Shown here: piece by piece, positions 1 through 8,819 of the stretch | Position numbering within the stretch: the stretch's first letter is position 1 | Layout: the number at the start of each line of letters is the position of its first letter | Origin: Stenotrophomonas sp. MMGLT7 | Lineage (GTDB): Bacteria > Pseudomonadota > Gammaproteobacteria > Xanthomonadales > Xanthomonadaceae | NCBI RefSeq assembly: GCF_021168555.1 | Contig: NZ_JAJOZS010000014.1 | Span: 49,406 to 113,405 of the forward strand | Direction: 5' to 3' | Length of the DNA stretch: 64,000 bases | Made by a program: the position numbers and the translations under genes | Notes under the pieces: model-generated | What the model saw: only the letters and a program-made list of their open reading frames with translations | The model's database searches: none | Told to the model about the DNA's origin: nothing

Positions 1-79
1 GTGTTGGGGTTGGGGGTTGGGGTGTTGGGTGCCTCAAACCCGCCCATCCCCAATCCCCAATCCCGAATCCCCAATCCCG
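1..79. repeat. G-rich/C-rich intergenic repeat at the window edge
   Basis: A run of GTTGGGG-type units is followed by CCCCAATCCC / GAATCCCC units, giving an imperfect inverted repeat. The same unit vocabulary recurs at 1818-1891, so this is a dispersed intergenic element rather than coding sequence. The left part may be cut by the window edge. Confidence 0.6.
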
Positions 80-157
80 GCCCCGATGTAACCGCGTCGA
101 CGCGAAACCGACACACTGCTGCCACCGTCTGCCGCCACGCTGCCGCAAACGGGAGTC

Positions 158-1303
158 ATGGCCATGCGCTACGCGATCGTCAGCGAAACCTATCCACCCG
201 AAGTCAATGGCGTCGCCCTCACCGTGCAGAGCCTGGAACAGGGACTGCGCGCGCTCGGCCACACGGTGGAGCTGGTGCGTCCGCGCCAGGATGCGGACCG
301 GACCGACAGCGCCGGGACGATGCTGGTGCGGGGCGCCGCGCTGCCCCGCTACCCGGGCCTGAAGTTCGGCCTGCCCGCGACCCAGCGACTGACCCGGCAC
401 TGGCAGCAGACACGGCCTGATGCGATCTACGTGGCCACGGAAGGCCCGCTGGGATGGTCGGCGGTGCGCGCCGCCCGGCGCCTGGGCATCGCGGTGGCCA
501 CCGGCTTCCATACCCGCTTCGACGAATACCTGGCCGACTACGGCGCCGCCTGGCTGCAGGCTGCGGCGCTGCGCTGGATGCGCCGCTTCCACAACCAGGC
601 CGACGCCACCCTGGTACCGACCCGCGAGTTGCAGCAGCTGCTGGCCGAACAGGGCTTCCAGCGGGTGGAACTGCTGGCACGGGCGGTGGACGGCCTGCAG
701 TTCGACCCGCAGCGGCGCGATCCGGCGCTGCGCGAGGAGTGGGGCATCGACGACAACGGCTTTGCCGCCATCCACGTCGGCCGCATCGCCGCCGAGAAGA
801 ACCTGCCGCTGGCGGTGCGTGCCTTCCGCCGCCTGCAGCAGCTGCGCCCGAAGGCGCGCTTCGTCTGGGTCGGCGACGGCCCGCAGCGCGAGCGGCTGGC
901 GCACGAGAATCCCGACTTCATCTTCTGCGGCATCCAGCGCGGCGAAGCGCTGGCCCGGCACTTCGCCAGCGCCGACCTGTTCCTGTTCCCCAGCCGCAGC
1001 GAGACCTTCGGCAACGTCACCCTGGAGGCGATGGCCAGCGGCGTGGCCACGGTGGCCTTCGACTACGGCGCCGCGCGCGAGTACCTGCGCGATGGCGTCA
1101 ACGGTGCCGCCGTGGCCGACGAGGAGGCCTTCGTCGCCGCCGCGCTGCGCCTGGGCTGCAGCGACGCGCTGCGCCGGCAGATGGGCGGCGAGGCCGCGCT
1201 GGCGATGAAGAAGCTGCAGCCGCAGCGGGTGGTGGCCGATTTCGACCATCTGCTCGCCAACCTCTCCCGGCTCAGGGGGCCGCATGTCGTCCACGCCGCT
1301 TGA
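158..1303 (+). CDS. Glycosyltransferase family 4 (GT-B), probable mannosyl- or glucosyltransferase for a glycolipid
   Basis: The 381-residue product has the GT-B layout. The N-terminal Rossmann half begins with AIVSETYPPEVNGVA, typical of GDP-mannose-dependent MgtA-like and SqdX-like enzymes. The C-terminal donor-binding half contains GRIAAEKNLPLA and the retaining-enzyme EX7E motif in SETFGNVTLEAMASG (about residues 286-300). No signal peptide or membrane segment is seen, so it is probably cytosolic or membrane-peripheral. The ATG at 158 is followed by a second ATG two codons on; either could be used. The downstream PAP2 phosphatase overlaps its 3' end by 20 bp, so the two are translationally coupled and may act on the same lipid-linked substrate (inference). 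Donor and acceptor cannot be read from sequence. Confidence 0.88.
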   Translation: MAMRYAIVSETYPPEVNGVALTVQSLEQGLRALGHTVELVRPRQDADRTDSAGTMLVRGAALPRYPGLKFGLPATQRLTRHWQQTRPDAIYVATEGPLGWSAVRAARRLGIAVATGFHTRFDEYLADYGAAWLQAAALRWMRRFHNQADATLVPTRELQQLLAEQGFQRVELLARAVDGLQFDPQRRDPALREEWGIDDNGFAAIHVGRIAAEKNLPLAVRAFRRLQQLRPKARFVWVGDGPQRERLAHENPDFIFCGIQRGEALARHFASADLFLFPSRSETFGNVTLEAMASGVATVAFDYGAAREYLRDGVNGAAVADEEAFVAAALRLGCSDALRRQMGGEAALAMKKLQPQRVVADFDHLLANLSRLRGPHVVHAA

Positions 1304-1811
1304 ACTGCTGCGCCACCACGACACCCGCTGGTGCCGGCGCATCAACCACTGGTGCCGGCGGCAGCGGCTACGCCGCTTTTTCGCCGTCGTCAGCCGGCTC
1401 GGCGACGGCGTGTTCTGGTATGCGCTGATGGCCGCGCTGGTGCTCGCCGACGGCCTCGACGGCCTGCGCGCCAGCGCCCACATGGCCGCCACCGGCGTGG
1501 CCGCGCTACTGTTCTACAAGACGCTCAAGCGCTGTACCCGGCGGCCGCGGCCGTTCGCCGCCGACCTGCGCATCCGCGCCTGGACGGCACCGCTGGACGA
1601 ATTCAGCTTCCCCTCCGGGCACACCCTGCACGCGGTGTCGTTCACGGCCATCGCCCTGGCCTACTACCCCTGGCTGGCGCCGCTGCTGCTGCCGTTCGCC
1701 GCCTGCGTGGCGCTGTCGCGGGTGGTACTGGGGCTGCACTACCCCAGCGACGTGCTCGCCGCGACGCTGATCGGCCTGATGCTGGCCAGCCTGTCGCTGT
1801 GGGTGGGCTGA
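1284..1811 (+). CDS. PAP2-family membrane phosphatase
   Basis: The 175-residue multi-spanning protein carries all three PAP2 motifs: the Lys/Arg-Pro motif in KRCTRRPRP, PSGH in FPSGHTLHA, and SR-x5-H-x3-D in SRVVLGLHYPSD. The family removes phosphate from lipid phosphates such as phosphatidate or undecaprenyl diphosphate at the membrane. The start lies inside the preceding glycosyltransferase gene, arguing for one operon. A role in recycling the lipid carrier or making the lipid acceptor for that enzyme is inferred from position only. Confidence 0.9.
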   Translation: MSSTPLELLRHHDTRWCRRINHWCRRQRLRRFFAVVSRLGDGVFWYALMAALVLADGLDGLRASAHMAATGVAALLFYKTLKRCTRRPRPFAADLRIRAWTAPLDEFSFPSGHTLHAVSFTAIALAYYPWLAPLLLPFAACVALSRVVLGLHYPSDVLAATLIGLMLASLSLWVG

Positions 1812-1817
1812 GGGAAG

Positions 1818-1891
1818 CCGGGATTGGGGATTCGTGATTGGCAAAAGCGCTTTTGCTTCTACCAATCCCGAATCCCGAATCCCCAATCCCC
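1818..1891. repeat. Dispersed GATTGGGGATTC-type inverted repeat with central palindrome
   Basis: A left arm of GGGATTGGGGATTCG type (1818-1839), a perfect 14-bp palindrome CAAAAGCGCTTTTG (1840-1853) and a right arm of CCAATCCCGAATCCC units (1862-1891) can form a long hairpin. It sits between the PAP2 gene and lpxH and may also terminate the upstream operon. The same units occur at 1-79. Confidence 0.7.
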
Positions 1892-1910
1892 GCTCCACTA
1901 CAATACGGCG

Positions 1911-2663
1911 ATGACGACCCTGTTCATCTCCGACCTGCACCTGGACCCGTCGCGGCCCGCCATCACCGAGCTGTTCCTGCGCTTCCTGCGCGAGGAGGCC
2001 TCCGCGGCCGACGCGCTGTACATCCTGGGCGACCTGTTCGAAGCCTGGATCGGCGACGACGTGCCTTCCGAGACCGCCGACGCCGTGGCCACGGCGCTGC
2101 ATGCACTGGCGGGAAGCGGGGTGCCGACCTACTTCATGCACGGCAACCGCGACTTCCTGGTCGGCCGCGACTACGCCGGCCGCGCCGGCTTCCGCCTGCT
2201 GCCCGATCCGTGCGTGATCGAACTCTACGGCCAGCCCACCCTGCTCACCCACGGCGACCTGCTGTGCACCGACGACACCGCCTACCAGGCGTTCCGCGCA
2301 CAGACGCGCGACCCGGCGTTCCAGGCGCAGTTCCTGTCGCAACCGATCCCGGCGCGCATCGCCTTCGCGCAGAAGGCCCGCGCCGCCAGCCAGGCGCGCC
2401 AGTCGGAGCTCAAGCACGACGACCAGGCGCAGTTCGAGAGCATCACCGACGTGGCCCCGGCCGAGGTGCAGGCCACCTTCGCCCGCTACGGCATCGACCG
2501 CATGATCCACGGCCATACCCATCGCCCTGCCATCCACCACCTGGACGTGGATGGGCATCCCTGCACCCGCATCGTGCTGGGGGACTGGTACGAGCAGGGA
2601 TCGGTGCTGCGGGTGGACGAGGACGGGCTCGACCTGGAGCGGCTGCCGGCTGCCGGCGGCTAG
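1911..2663 (+). CDS. lpxH: UDP-2,3-diacylglucosamine diphosphatase LpxH
   Basis: LpxH hydrolyses UDP-2,3-diacylglucosamine to lipid X and UMP in lipid A synthesis at the inner membrane face. The 250-residue product shows the calcineurin-like metallophosphatase motifs in order: SDLHLD near the N-terminus, [22 protein letters not shown] and GHTHRP near residue 200. The start is the ATG at 1911 ([12 protein letters not shown]). An upstream in-frame start would translate the intergenic repeat and is rejected. Length and motifs fit the family fully. Confidence 0.95.
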   Translation: MTTLFISDLHLDPSRPAITELFLRFLREEASAADALYILGDLFEAWIGDDVPSETADAVATALHALAGSGVPTYFMHGNRDFLVGRDYAGRAGFRLLPDPCVIELYGQPTLLTHGDLLCTDDTAYQAFRAQTRDPAFQAQFLSQPIPARIAFAQKARAASQARQSELKHDDQAQFESITDVAPAEVQATFARYGIDRMIHGHTHRPAIHHLDVDGHPCTRIVLGDWYEQGSVLRVDEDGLDLERLPAAGG

Positions 2664-2695
2664 ACTTCCGACACCGCCGCCTCGCGACCCAGACC

Positions 2696-3484
2696 ATGAC
2701 CGCGCCAGACCGCACCCCGCGCACCAAGGGCTCGGCCATCGAGCGGGTGATGGAGATCGTGGAAATGGTCTCCGCCTCGCCGCGCCCTCCGTCCCCGGCC
2801 GACATCGCCTGGCAGTTGGACATTCCCAAGCCGACCGTGCACCGCCTGCTGCAGCAGTTGCAGTCCGACGGCTACCTGCAGCTGAACATGCGCGGCCAGG
2901 TGGTGCCGGGCGAACGCCTGGTCACCGTCGCCCGCGGGGTGCTCTACACCAGCCGCCACAAGGCGCTGCGGCAGACGATACTGCGCCGGCTGTCGGCCGA
3001 GGTCGACGAGACCTGCGGCATCTCCCTGGCCGACGGCGTGGAGATGGTCTACTACGACCGCGTGCAGAGCAATTGGCCGCTGCAGATCCACCTGCCCATC
3101 GGCATGCACTCGCCGGTGTGGTGCACCGCCAGCGGCAAGCTGTACCTGAGCACCATCCCCAACCCGCAGCGCGCGCGCATCATCGCCAACCTGCCGCTGC
3201 AGCGCATGACCCACCGCACCATCACAGAGCCGGCGGCGCTGGAGGCGACGGTGCAGTCCATCGCCAAGACCGAGCTGGGCATCGACGACGAGGAGTTCAT
3301 CGCCGGCATGGTCGCGGTATCGGTACCGATCAAGGACACGCAGGGCCGCAGCTACGCGTTCCTGTACGTGCACGCGCCGACCCTGCGCAAGAACATCGAC
3401 GACCTGCGCGCCTGCGAGCCGGCCATGCGCCGCGCCGCGGCCGACCTGGCCCAGCTGATCGAATCGCCCGAGCACGACGTCTGA
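2696..3484 (+). CDS. IclR-family transcriptional regulator
   Basis: The 262-residue product has an N-terminal winged helix (ADIAWQLDIPKPTVHRLLQQL, split around residues 41-60) and a C-terminal IclR effector domain (DGVEMVYYDRV, CTASGKLYL, the late GMVAVSVPI segment). IclR proteins sense small aromatic or organic acids and control adjacent catabolic operons. It starts 33 bp after lpxH but is functionally more likely linked to the convergent mmsA/alcohol dehydrogenase operon and the MFS carrier beyond it. The dyads at 6469-6641 are candidate binding sites (inference). Confidence 0.9.
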   Translation: MTAPDRTPRTKGSAIERVMEIVEMVSASPRPPSPADIAWQLDIPKPTVHRLLQQLQSDGYLQLNMRGQVVPGERLVTVARGVLYTSRHKALRQTILRRLSAEVDETCGISLADGVEMVYYDRVQSNWPLQIHLPIGMHSPVWCTASGKLYLSTIPNPQRARIIANLPLQRMTHRTITEPAALEATVQSIAKTELGIDDEEFIAGMVAVSVPIKDTQGRSYAFLYVHAPTLRKNIDDLRACEPAMRRAAADLAQLIESPEHDV

Positions 3485-3560
3485 CATCGCGCGTCCCGGT
3501 CCGCGGCCCGGCGCATGCCGATGCGGCGGCGCCGGAGTAATCCGGGGCGCAACGACGCAC

Positions 3561-3605
<45 letters not shown>

Positions 3606-3717
3606 ATGATCGTCGCGGCATTGCGGCCAGGGCGATGACGTCGCGTGGCCGCAAGCGGGGAGACCCCTCCTCCCGCCCGGCCGGATGAGGGCGGCCGGGG
3701 CGGAAGCAAGGGCTGCT

Positions 3718-5256
3718 TCAACCGAAGGCCGGCATCGAGAACTGTGAGCCCTCGCGCACGCCGGCCGAGGGCCAGCGCTGGGTGATGGTCTTGCGGCGGG
3801 TGTAGAAGCGCACGCCGTCCGGGCCGTAGGCCGACAGGTCGCCGAACAGCGAGCGCTTCCAGCCGCCGAAGCTGTGGTAGGCCACCGGCACCGGCAGCGG
3901 CACGTTGATGCCGACCATGCCGACCTTGATGTGGTCGCTGAAGTAACGCGCCGCCTCGCCGTCGCGGGTGTAGATGCAGGTGCCGTTGCCGTACTCGTGG
4001 GCGTCGATCAGGTCCATCGCCTCCTGCATCGTCCCCACGCGCATCACCTGCAGTACCGGCCCGAAGATCTCGCTGCGGTAGCTGTCCATGTCCGGCCTGA
4101 CGCCGTCGATCAGCGTGCCGCCGACATAGAACCCGTGCGCGCAGCCGTCCACCTTCGGCCCACGGCCATCGACCACGATCCTCGCGCCCTGCCGTTGCGC
4201 GCTGTCGATGAAGCCCACCACCTTGTCGCGGTGCTGCGGGGTGATCACCGGGCCGAAATCGTTGCTGCCGTCGTCGAAGGCGCCGACCTTGAGGGTTTCC
4301 ATCGCCTTGGCCAGCGCGGCGACCAGCCGGTCGCCGGTGTCCTCGCCCACCGCCACCGCCACCGACAGCGCCATGCAGCGTTCGCCGGAGGAACCGAAGG
4401 CCGCGCCGATCAGCGAGCTGACCGCGTTGTCCAGATCCGCATCGGGCATGACGATGGCGTGGTTCTTCGCCCCGCCCAGCGCCTGGCAGCGCTTGCCGTG
4501 CGCGGTGGCGGTGGCATAGACGTACTCGGCGATGGGGGTGGAGCCGACGAAGCTCACCGCCTGCACGCGCGGGTCGGTCAGCAGCGTATCCACCGCCTCC
4601 TTGTCGCCGTTGACCACGTTCAGCACGCCCGGCGGCAGGCCGGCCTCGTGCAGCAGCTCGGCCACGTACAGCGCCGCGCCCGGGTCGCGCTCGGAGGGCT
4701 TGAGCACGAAGGTGTTGCCGCAGACGATGGCCAGCGGGAACATCCACAGCGGCACCATCGCCGGGAAATTGAACGGGGTGATGCCGGCCACCACGCCCAG
4801 CGGCTGGAACTCGCTCCACGAGTCGATGCCGGGGCCGACGTTGCGGCTGTACTCGCTCTTGAGCAGCTGCGGCGCGGCGCAGGCGAACTCCACGTTCTCG
4901 ATGCCGCGCTGCAGCTCGCCGGCGGCGTCGTGGGCGATCTTGCCGTGCTCGCGGCCGATCAGCTCGCAGATCCTGTCCGCGTTCTGCTCCAGCAGGTCGC
5001 GGAAGCGGAACATGACCCGCGCGCGCTTGGCCGGGGGCGTGGCGCGCCAGGCCGGAAACGCGGCCTGCGCGGCGGCGATGGCGGCTTCCACGGTGGCCTT
5101 GCCGGCGATGGCGACACGGCTGCCGACCTCGCCGATGGACGGGTTCCACACTTCCTGCAGCCGGTGCGCGTCGGTCACCGGCCTGCCGCCGATGAGATGT
5201 CCGGTCAGCGGCAGGTCGTTCGCCGCGGCGGCATTGGTATCGATCACGGCATTCAT
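3718..5256 (-). CDS. mmsA: CoA-acylating methylmalonate-semialdehyde dehydrogenase
   Basis: The 512-residue aldehyde dehydrogenase converts (methyl)malonate semialdehyde plus CoA and NAD to propionyl-CoA or acetyl-CoA with CO2 release. Seen in sequence: the ALDH nucleotide-binding segment ITPFNFPAMVPLWMFP, the FVGSTPIAEYVY motif and the nucleophile Cys in GSSGERCMALS, the MmsA/IolA form of the active site. The start is the ATG at 5256, giving MNAVIDTN. The upstream alcohol dehydrogenase ends in an ATGA overlap with it, so they are co-translated. Valine catabolism (MmsA) and 3-hydroxypropionate or inositol catabolism are the usual contexts; no mmsB lies beside it here. Confidence 0.93.
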   Translation of the reverse strand: MNAVIDTNAAAANDLPLTGHLIGGRPVTDAHRLQEVWNPSIGEVGSRVAIAGKATVEAAIAAAQAAFPAWRATPPAKRARVMFRFRDLLEQNADRICELIGREHGKIAHDAAGELQRGIENVEFACAAPQLLKSEYSRNVGPGIDSWSEFQPLGVVAGITPFNFPAMVPLWMFPLAIVCGNTFVLKPSERDPGAALYVAELLHEAGLPPGVLNVVNGDKEAVDTLLTDPRVQAVSFVGSTPIAEYVYATATAHGKRCQALGGAKNHAIVMPDADLDNAVSSLIGAAFGSSGERCMALSVAVAVGEDTGDRLVAALAKAMETLKVGAFDDGSNDFGPVITPQHRDKVVGFIDSAQRQGARIVVDGRGPKVDGCAHGFYVGGTLIDGVRPDMDSYRSEIFGPVLQVMRVGTMQEAMDLIDAHEYGNGTCIYTRDGEAARYFSDHIKVGMVGINVPLPVPVAYHSFGGWKRSLFGDLSAYGPDGVRFYTRRKTITQRWPSAGVREGSQFSMPAFG

Positions 5257-6440
5257 GCGCGCTTGGCCTCCAGTTGCGGTTCCGCCCACAGCGAGCGGTA
5301 GATGTCGACGATGTCCTGCGCGCTGGGCACGCGCGGGTTGTTGCCCGGCGAACCGGAGGCGAGCGCCTGCTCGGCCATGGTCGGCAGCAGCGAGAAGAAG
5401 CGCTCGTGGCCGGCGCCGAACTCTTCCAGCGTGGGTACCTGCAGCTCGGCGTTGATCGCATACAGGAAGTCGATCAGCTTGCCGTTGGCGGTGGCGTCGT
5501 CGTCGTGCGGACCGGCCGCACCGATGAAGCGTGCGCAGTCGGCATAGCGCGCATGCGCGGCCGGCAGCGACCACTGGGTGACCGCCGGCAGCAGCATGGC
5601 GTTGGACAGGCCGTGCGGCACGTGGAAGAACGCGCCGATCGGCCGGCTCATGCCGTGCACCAGCGCCACCGAGGCGTTGGAGAAGGCGATGCCGGCCAGC
5701 GTGGCGCCGAGCATCATCGCCTCGCGCGCCGCCTTGTCGCTGCCGTCGTGGTAGACGCGGCGCAGGTTCGGCCCGATCAGGCGCATCGCGGCGATGGCCT
5801 GGCTGTCGCTGTACGGGCTGGCCTTGCGGCTGACGTACGCCTCCATCGCGTGGGTGAGCGCGTCGATGCCGGTGTCGGCGGTGGTGCGCGGCGGCACGCT
5901 GACGGTGAGGTTGTAGTCCACCAGCGCCGCCACCGGCATGAAGCCCAGGCCCACGCACAGCAGTTTCTCGTCGTTGGCCTCGTCGGTGATGATGGTGAAG
6001 CGGGTGCACTCCGAGCCGGTGCCGGCGGTGGTGGGGATGGCGACGATCGGCAGGCCCGGCTCGTTCACCTGGCGCGGGAAACGGTAGTCGCGCACCGTGC
6101 CGCCATGCTTGCCGAGGATGGCGATCGCCTTGGCGCTGTCGATCGGGCTGCCGCCGCCCAGGGCCACGATCGCGTCGTAGTCGCCCTGGCGCACCTTCTC
6201 CACTCCCGCCGCGATCGACGCGTCGGTCGGCTCGGGCACCGTTTCGTCGAACACGTCGCAGGCGATGCCGGCCTGCGCCAGCGCCTGCTGCACGGCCGCC
6301 GCATAGCCGAGCCTGACCATCATCCTGTCGGTCACCAGCAGCGGGCGCGAGCACCCGAGCTGCGCCAACACCTCGCCGGCCTTGTGGCTGGCATCGGCCC
6401 CGACGTGCATCACGCGGGGCAGGACCACCTGTACGGACAT
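5253..6440 (-). CDS. Iron-containing (group III) alcohol dehydrogenase
   Basis: The 395-residue product matches the Fe-dependent ADH family: GGGSPIDSAKAIAI (NAD-binding GGGS motif, about residues 95-108), the TTAGTGSECT region, and metal-ligand histidines in DALTHAMEAY, VHGMSRPIG and FFHVPHG. It oxidises a primary alcohol or hydroxyacid to an aldehyde in the cytosol. A strong Shine-Dalgarno (GGGAGG) lies upstream of the ATG. Its 4-bp overlap with mmsA suggests that the aldehyde is passed on as a semialdehyde, for example hydroxypropionate to malonate semialdehyde (inference; the substrate is not readable). Confidence 0.9.
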   Translation of the reverse strand: MSVQVVLPRVMHVGADASHKAGEVLAQLGCSRPLLVTDRMMVRLGYAAAVQQALAQAGIACDVFDETVPEPTDASIAAGVEKVRQGDYDAIVALGGGSPIDSAKAIAILGKHGGTVRDYRFPRQVNEPGLPIVAIPTTAGTGSECTRFTIITDEANDEKLLCVGLGFMPVAALVDYNLTVSVPPRTTADTGIDALTHAMEAYVSRKASPYSDSQAIAAMRLIGPNLRRVYHDGSDKAAREAMMLGATLAGIAFSNASVALVHGMSRPIGAFFHVPHGLSNAMLLPAVTQWSLPAAHARYADCARFIGAAGPHDDDATANGKLIDFLYAINAELQVPTLEEFGAGHERFFSLLPTMAEQALASGSPGNNPRVPSAQDIVDIYRSLWAEPQLEAKRA

Positions 6441-6468
6441 CGCACCCTCCCGAAAGTTAAGTTATTTC

Positions 6469-6641
6469 GATACGAAACGTATCATTTTTGTGGAACCAAG
6501 AAATTCGACCTTAGGCTTATGTGCGACGCAGCAAGGATCCCTTTTCCGTTTGGGTCTGGCACCGCGCCGTCGGCCGCGGGAGCGGCCCTGTCACCTTTGG
6601 TCGAATGGACGACCAATTCTCATATCGATAGAAATCGTATC
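6469..6641. promoter_or_regulatory. Divergent control region with three dyad elements (candidate IclR-type operators)
   Basis: The 273-bp gap between the divergent alcohol dehydrogenase and MFS genes is AT-rich for this genome. It holds GATACGAAACGTATC (6469-6483, a perfect 6-3-6 inverted repeat), a related GATAGAAATCGTATC (6627-6641), and a separate 7-6-7 dyad TTGGTCG / CGACCAA (6597-6616). The first two share GATA-N5-CGTATC and lie one near each divergent gene, as expected for a shared repressor. The IclR regulator at 2696-3484 is the nearest candidate protein (inference). Confidence 0.6.
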
Positions 6642-6713
6642 GTTTTAAATACACCCCGGGTCCGGCGCGCGCCGGGCCCCACGCATCGAAGCTCGACTCA
6701 TTGGAGGGATGAA

Positions 6714-8375
6714 ATGGCTTCCACCTACCCCGCGGCTGCCGACGCCGGCAACCTGACCACCGGGCACAAGCGCGTGATCATCGCGTCCAGCCTGGGCACG
6801 GTCTTCGAGTGGTACGACTTCTTCCTGTATGGATCGCTGGCGGCCAACATCGCCCACCAGTTCTTCAGCGGGGTCAACGAGACCACCGGCTTCATCTTCA
6901 CCCTGCTGGCCTTCGCCGCCGGCTTCTTCGTGCGGCCGTTCGGCGCGGCGCTGTTCGGCAGCCTCGGCGACCGCATCGGCCGCAAGTACACCTTCCTGAT
7001 CACCATCCTGATCATGGGCAGTTCCACCTTCCTGGTGGGCGTGCTGCCCAGCTACGCCAGCATCGGCATCACCGCGCCGATCATCCTGATCGTGCTGCGC
7101 ATGCTGCAGGGCCTGGCCCTGGGCGGCGAGTACGGCGGCGCGGCGACCTACGTGGCCGAGCACGCGCCGGACGGCAAGCGTGGCTACTACACCAGCTACA
7201 TCCAGACCACCGCCACCGTCGGCCTGTTCCTGTCGCTGCTGGTGATCCTGGCCTGCCGCATGAGCCTGGGCAACGAGGCCTTCGATGCCTGGGGCTGGCG
7301 CCTGCCGTTCCTGCTGTCGATCGTGCTGCTGGGCGTGTCGGTATGGATCCGCATGCAGCTGCACGAATCGCCGCTGTTCAAGCAGATGAAGGAGCAGGGC
7401 CGCACCTCCAAGTCGCCGCTCCGCGAGAGCTTCCGGGGCGGCAACGCCAGGCGCATGCTGATCGGGCTGTTCGGCGCGTCCTCCGGCGAGGCCGTGGTCT
7501 GGTACACGGGCCAGTTCTACGCGCTGTTCTTCATGACCCAGTCGCTGAAGATCGACGGCACCACCGCCAACCTGCTGCTGGCCGGCGCGCTGGCGCTGGC
7601 CTGTCCGTTCTTCATCCTGATGGGCTGGCTGTCGGACCGCATCGGCCGCAAGCCGGTGCTGCTGGGCGGCTTCGCGCTGGCGGTGTTCACCTTCTTCCCG
7701 CTGTTCAAGGCGCTGACCCACTACGGCAACCCGGCCATCGAGGAAGCCCGCAACGCGTCGCCGGCGCTGGTGGTCGCCGACCCGGCCACCTGCAGCTTCC
7801 AGTTCGATCCGGTCGGGGTGCGCAGGTTCACCAGCTCCTGCGACATCGCCACGGCCGCACTGACCAAGGCCGGCGTGCCGTACGACATCGAGCCGGCGGC
7901 GCCGGGCTCGCTGGCGCAGGTGCGGGTAGGCGCGTCCACGCTGGATTCGTACGAGGGCACAGGCCTGGACAAGGCCGACGACAAGGCCAGGAACGAGACG
8001 TTCACCGGTTCGCTCAAGGGCGTACTGAACGACGCCGGCTACCCCGCCAAGGCCGACCCGGCGCGCATCAACAAGCCGATGATGATCGCGGTGCTGTTCA
8101 TCCTGGCGCTGTACGTGACCATGGTGTACGCGCCGCTGGCCGCGCTGCTGGTGGAGCTGTTCCCCACCAATATCCGCTACACCTCGATGTCGCTGCCCTA
8201 CCACATCGGCAACGGCTGGTTCGGCGGCTTCCTGCCGGCGATCTCCTTCGGCCTGGTCGCCGCCACCGGCGATATCTACAAGGGCCTGTGGTATCCCATC
8301 ATCATCGCCGCGATCAACCTGGTGGTGGGCCTGTTCTTCCTGCGCGAGACCAGGAACGTGGACATCTCGCGCTGA
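6714..8375 (+). CDS. MFS transporter, metabolite:H+ symporter (MHS) type with a soluble insert
   Basis: The 553-residue carrier begins with the MHS-like segment SLGTVFEWYDFFLYGSLA and has the MFS loop motif GDRIGRKYTFL, repeated in the second half as SDRIGRKPVLLGG. An unusual stretch of about 110 residues (roughly 340-452, from NPAIEEARN to the helix NKPMMIAVLFI) is polar and interrupts the second helix bundle; it contains two Cys. A good Shine-Dalgarno (GGAGGG, 6703-6708) precedes the ATG. The related ProP/ShiA/KgtP carriers import organic acids or osmolytes; here it probably imports the substrate of the divergent oxidation operon (inference). Confidence 0.88.
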   Translation: MASTYPAAADAGNLTTGHKRVIIASSLGTVFEWYDFFLYGSLAANIAHQFFSGVNETTGFIFTLLAFAAGFFVRPFGAALFGSLGDRIGRKYTFLITILIMGSSTFLVGVLPSYASIGITAPIILIVLRMLQGLALGGEYGGAATYVAEHAPDGKRGYYTSYIQTTATVGLFLSLLVILACRMSLGNEAFDAWGWRLPFLLSIVLLGVSVWIRMQLHESPLFKQMKEQGRTSKSPLRESFRGGNARRMLIGLFGASSGEAVVWYTGQFYALFFMTQSLKIDGTTANLLLAGALALACPFFILMGWLSDRIGRKPVLLGGFALAVFTFFPLFKALTHYGNPAIEEARNASPALVVADPATCSFQFDPVGVRRFTSSCDIATAALTKAGVPYDIEPAAPGSLAQVRVGASTLDSYEGTGLDKADDKARNETFTGSLKGVLNDAGYPAKADPARINKPMMIAVLFILALYVTMVYAPLAALLVELFPTNIRYTSMSLPYHIGNGWFGGFLPAISFGLVAATGDIYKGLWYPIIIAAINLVVGLFFLRETRNVDISR

Positions 8376-8397
8376 TCCACCCTGCGCAGGCAGGAAC

Positions 8398-8422
8398 AAG
8401 GCCGGCGGGAAGGGCCGGCCTT
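8398..8422 (+). terminator. Hairpin terminator after the MFS gene
   Basis: The perfect 9-bp stem AAGGCCGGC / GCCGGCCTT with a 7-nt loop is followed by TCTGTTCTC. It lies between convergent genes and could serve both strands. The tail is only moderately T-rich. Confidence 0.6.
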
Positions 8423-8428
8423 CTGTTC

Positions 8429-8752
8429 TCAGCCCGCCCTGCGTGATCTGCGCCATCCATTGAACAGGCCAGCAGACACCGCAAGAAAGCCACAGGACAA
8501 CAGCATCACGAGCACGAACGAGTTGGGCGTATCCAGAATGGCGACAGGACTCGCCACCAGTGCCGAGGCACACAGCACGGCAACGATGGCGCTTGGAAGC
8601 ATGGCACCTCTCCAAGCGGTAACCGCCGCCAATGGCAGCAACAACGCAGTGAGCAGCACCGCCGGAGTGAACGGCGCAAAGGAAAGCGGCACCATGACAA
8701 GCGAGACAACCACAGCCGTCCAGGCGATGGCTTCGACCAGGCGAGTTTTCAT
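8429..8752 (-). CDS. Small hydrophobic membrane protein of unknown function
   Basis: The 107-residue product starting MKTRLVEAIAW is almost entirely hydrophobic with three to four predicted helices and ends in a basic tail (GWRRSRRAG). I do not recognise a family. The ATG at 8752 is chosen because the upstream extension would translate the degenerate attC. It is the last gene before the MFS terminator and may be the final cassette of the array or a resident gene; no clear attC follows its 3' end. Base composition is visibly less G/C-rich than the flanking genes. Confidence 0.6.
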   Translation of the reverse strand: MKTRLVEAIAWTAVVVSLVMVPLSFAPFTPAVLLTALLLPLAAVTAWRGAMLPSAIVAVLCASALVASPVAILDTPNSFVLVMLLSCGFLAVSAGLFNGWRRSRRAG

Positions 8753-8819
8753 TTCCCGTCCAATTTGCCGGCAGATCCGGCTACGAACTCTATCGACCCG
8801 AATGGATTGTCGAGCCCGG

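Noticed and set aside
1506-2558. Long minus-strand open frame opposite the PAP2 gene and lpxH
   Set aside because: It is antisense to two motif-rich genes, has low-complexity Gly/Arg/Val composition typical of GC-rich shadow frames, and shows no family motif.
3718-6354. Apparent fusion upstream of mmsA
   Set aside because: The N-terminal part is an off-frame reading of the Fe-ADH gene; mmsA has its own ATG at 5256.
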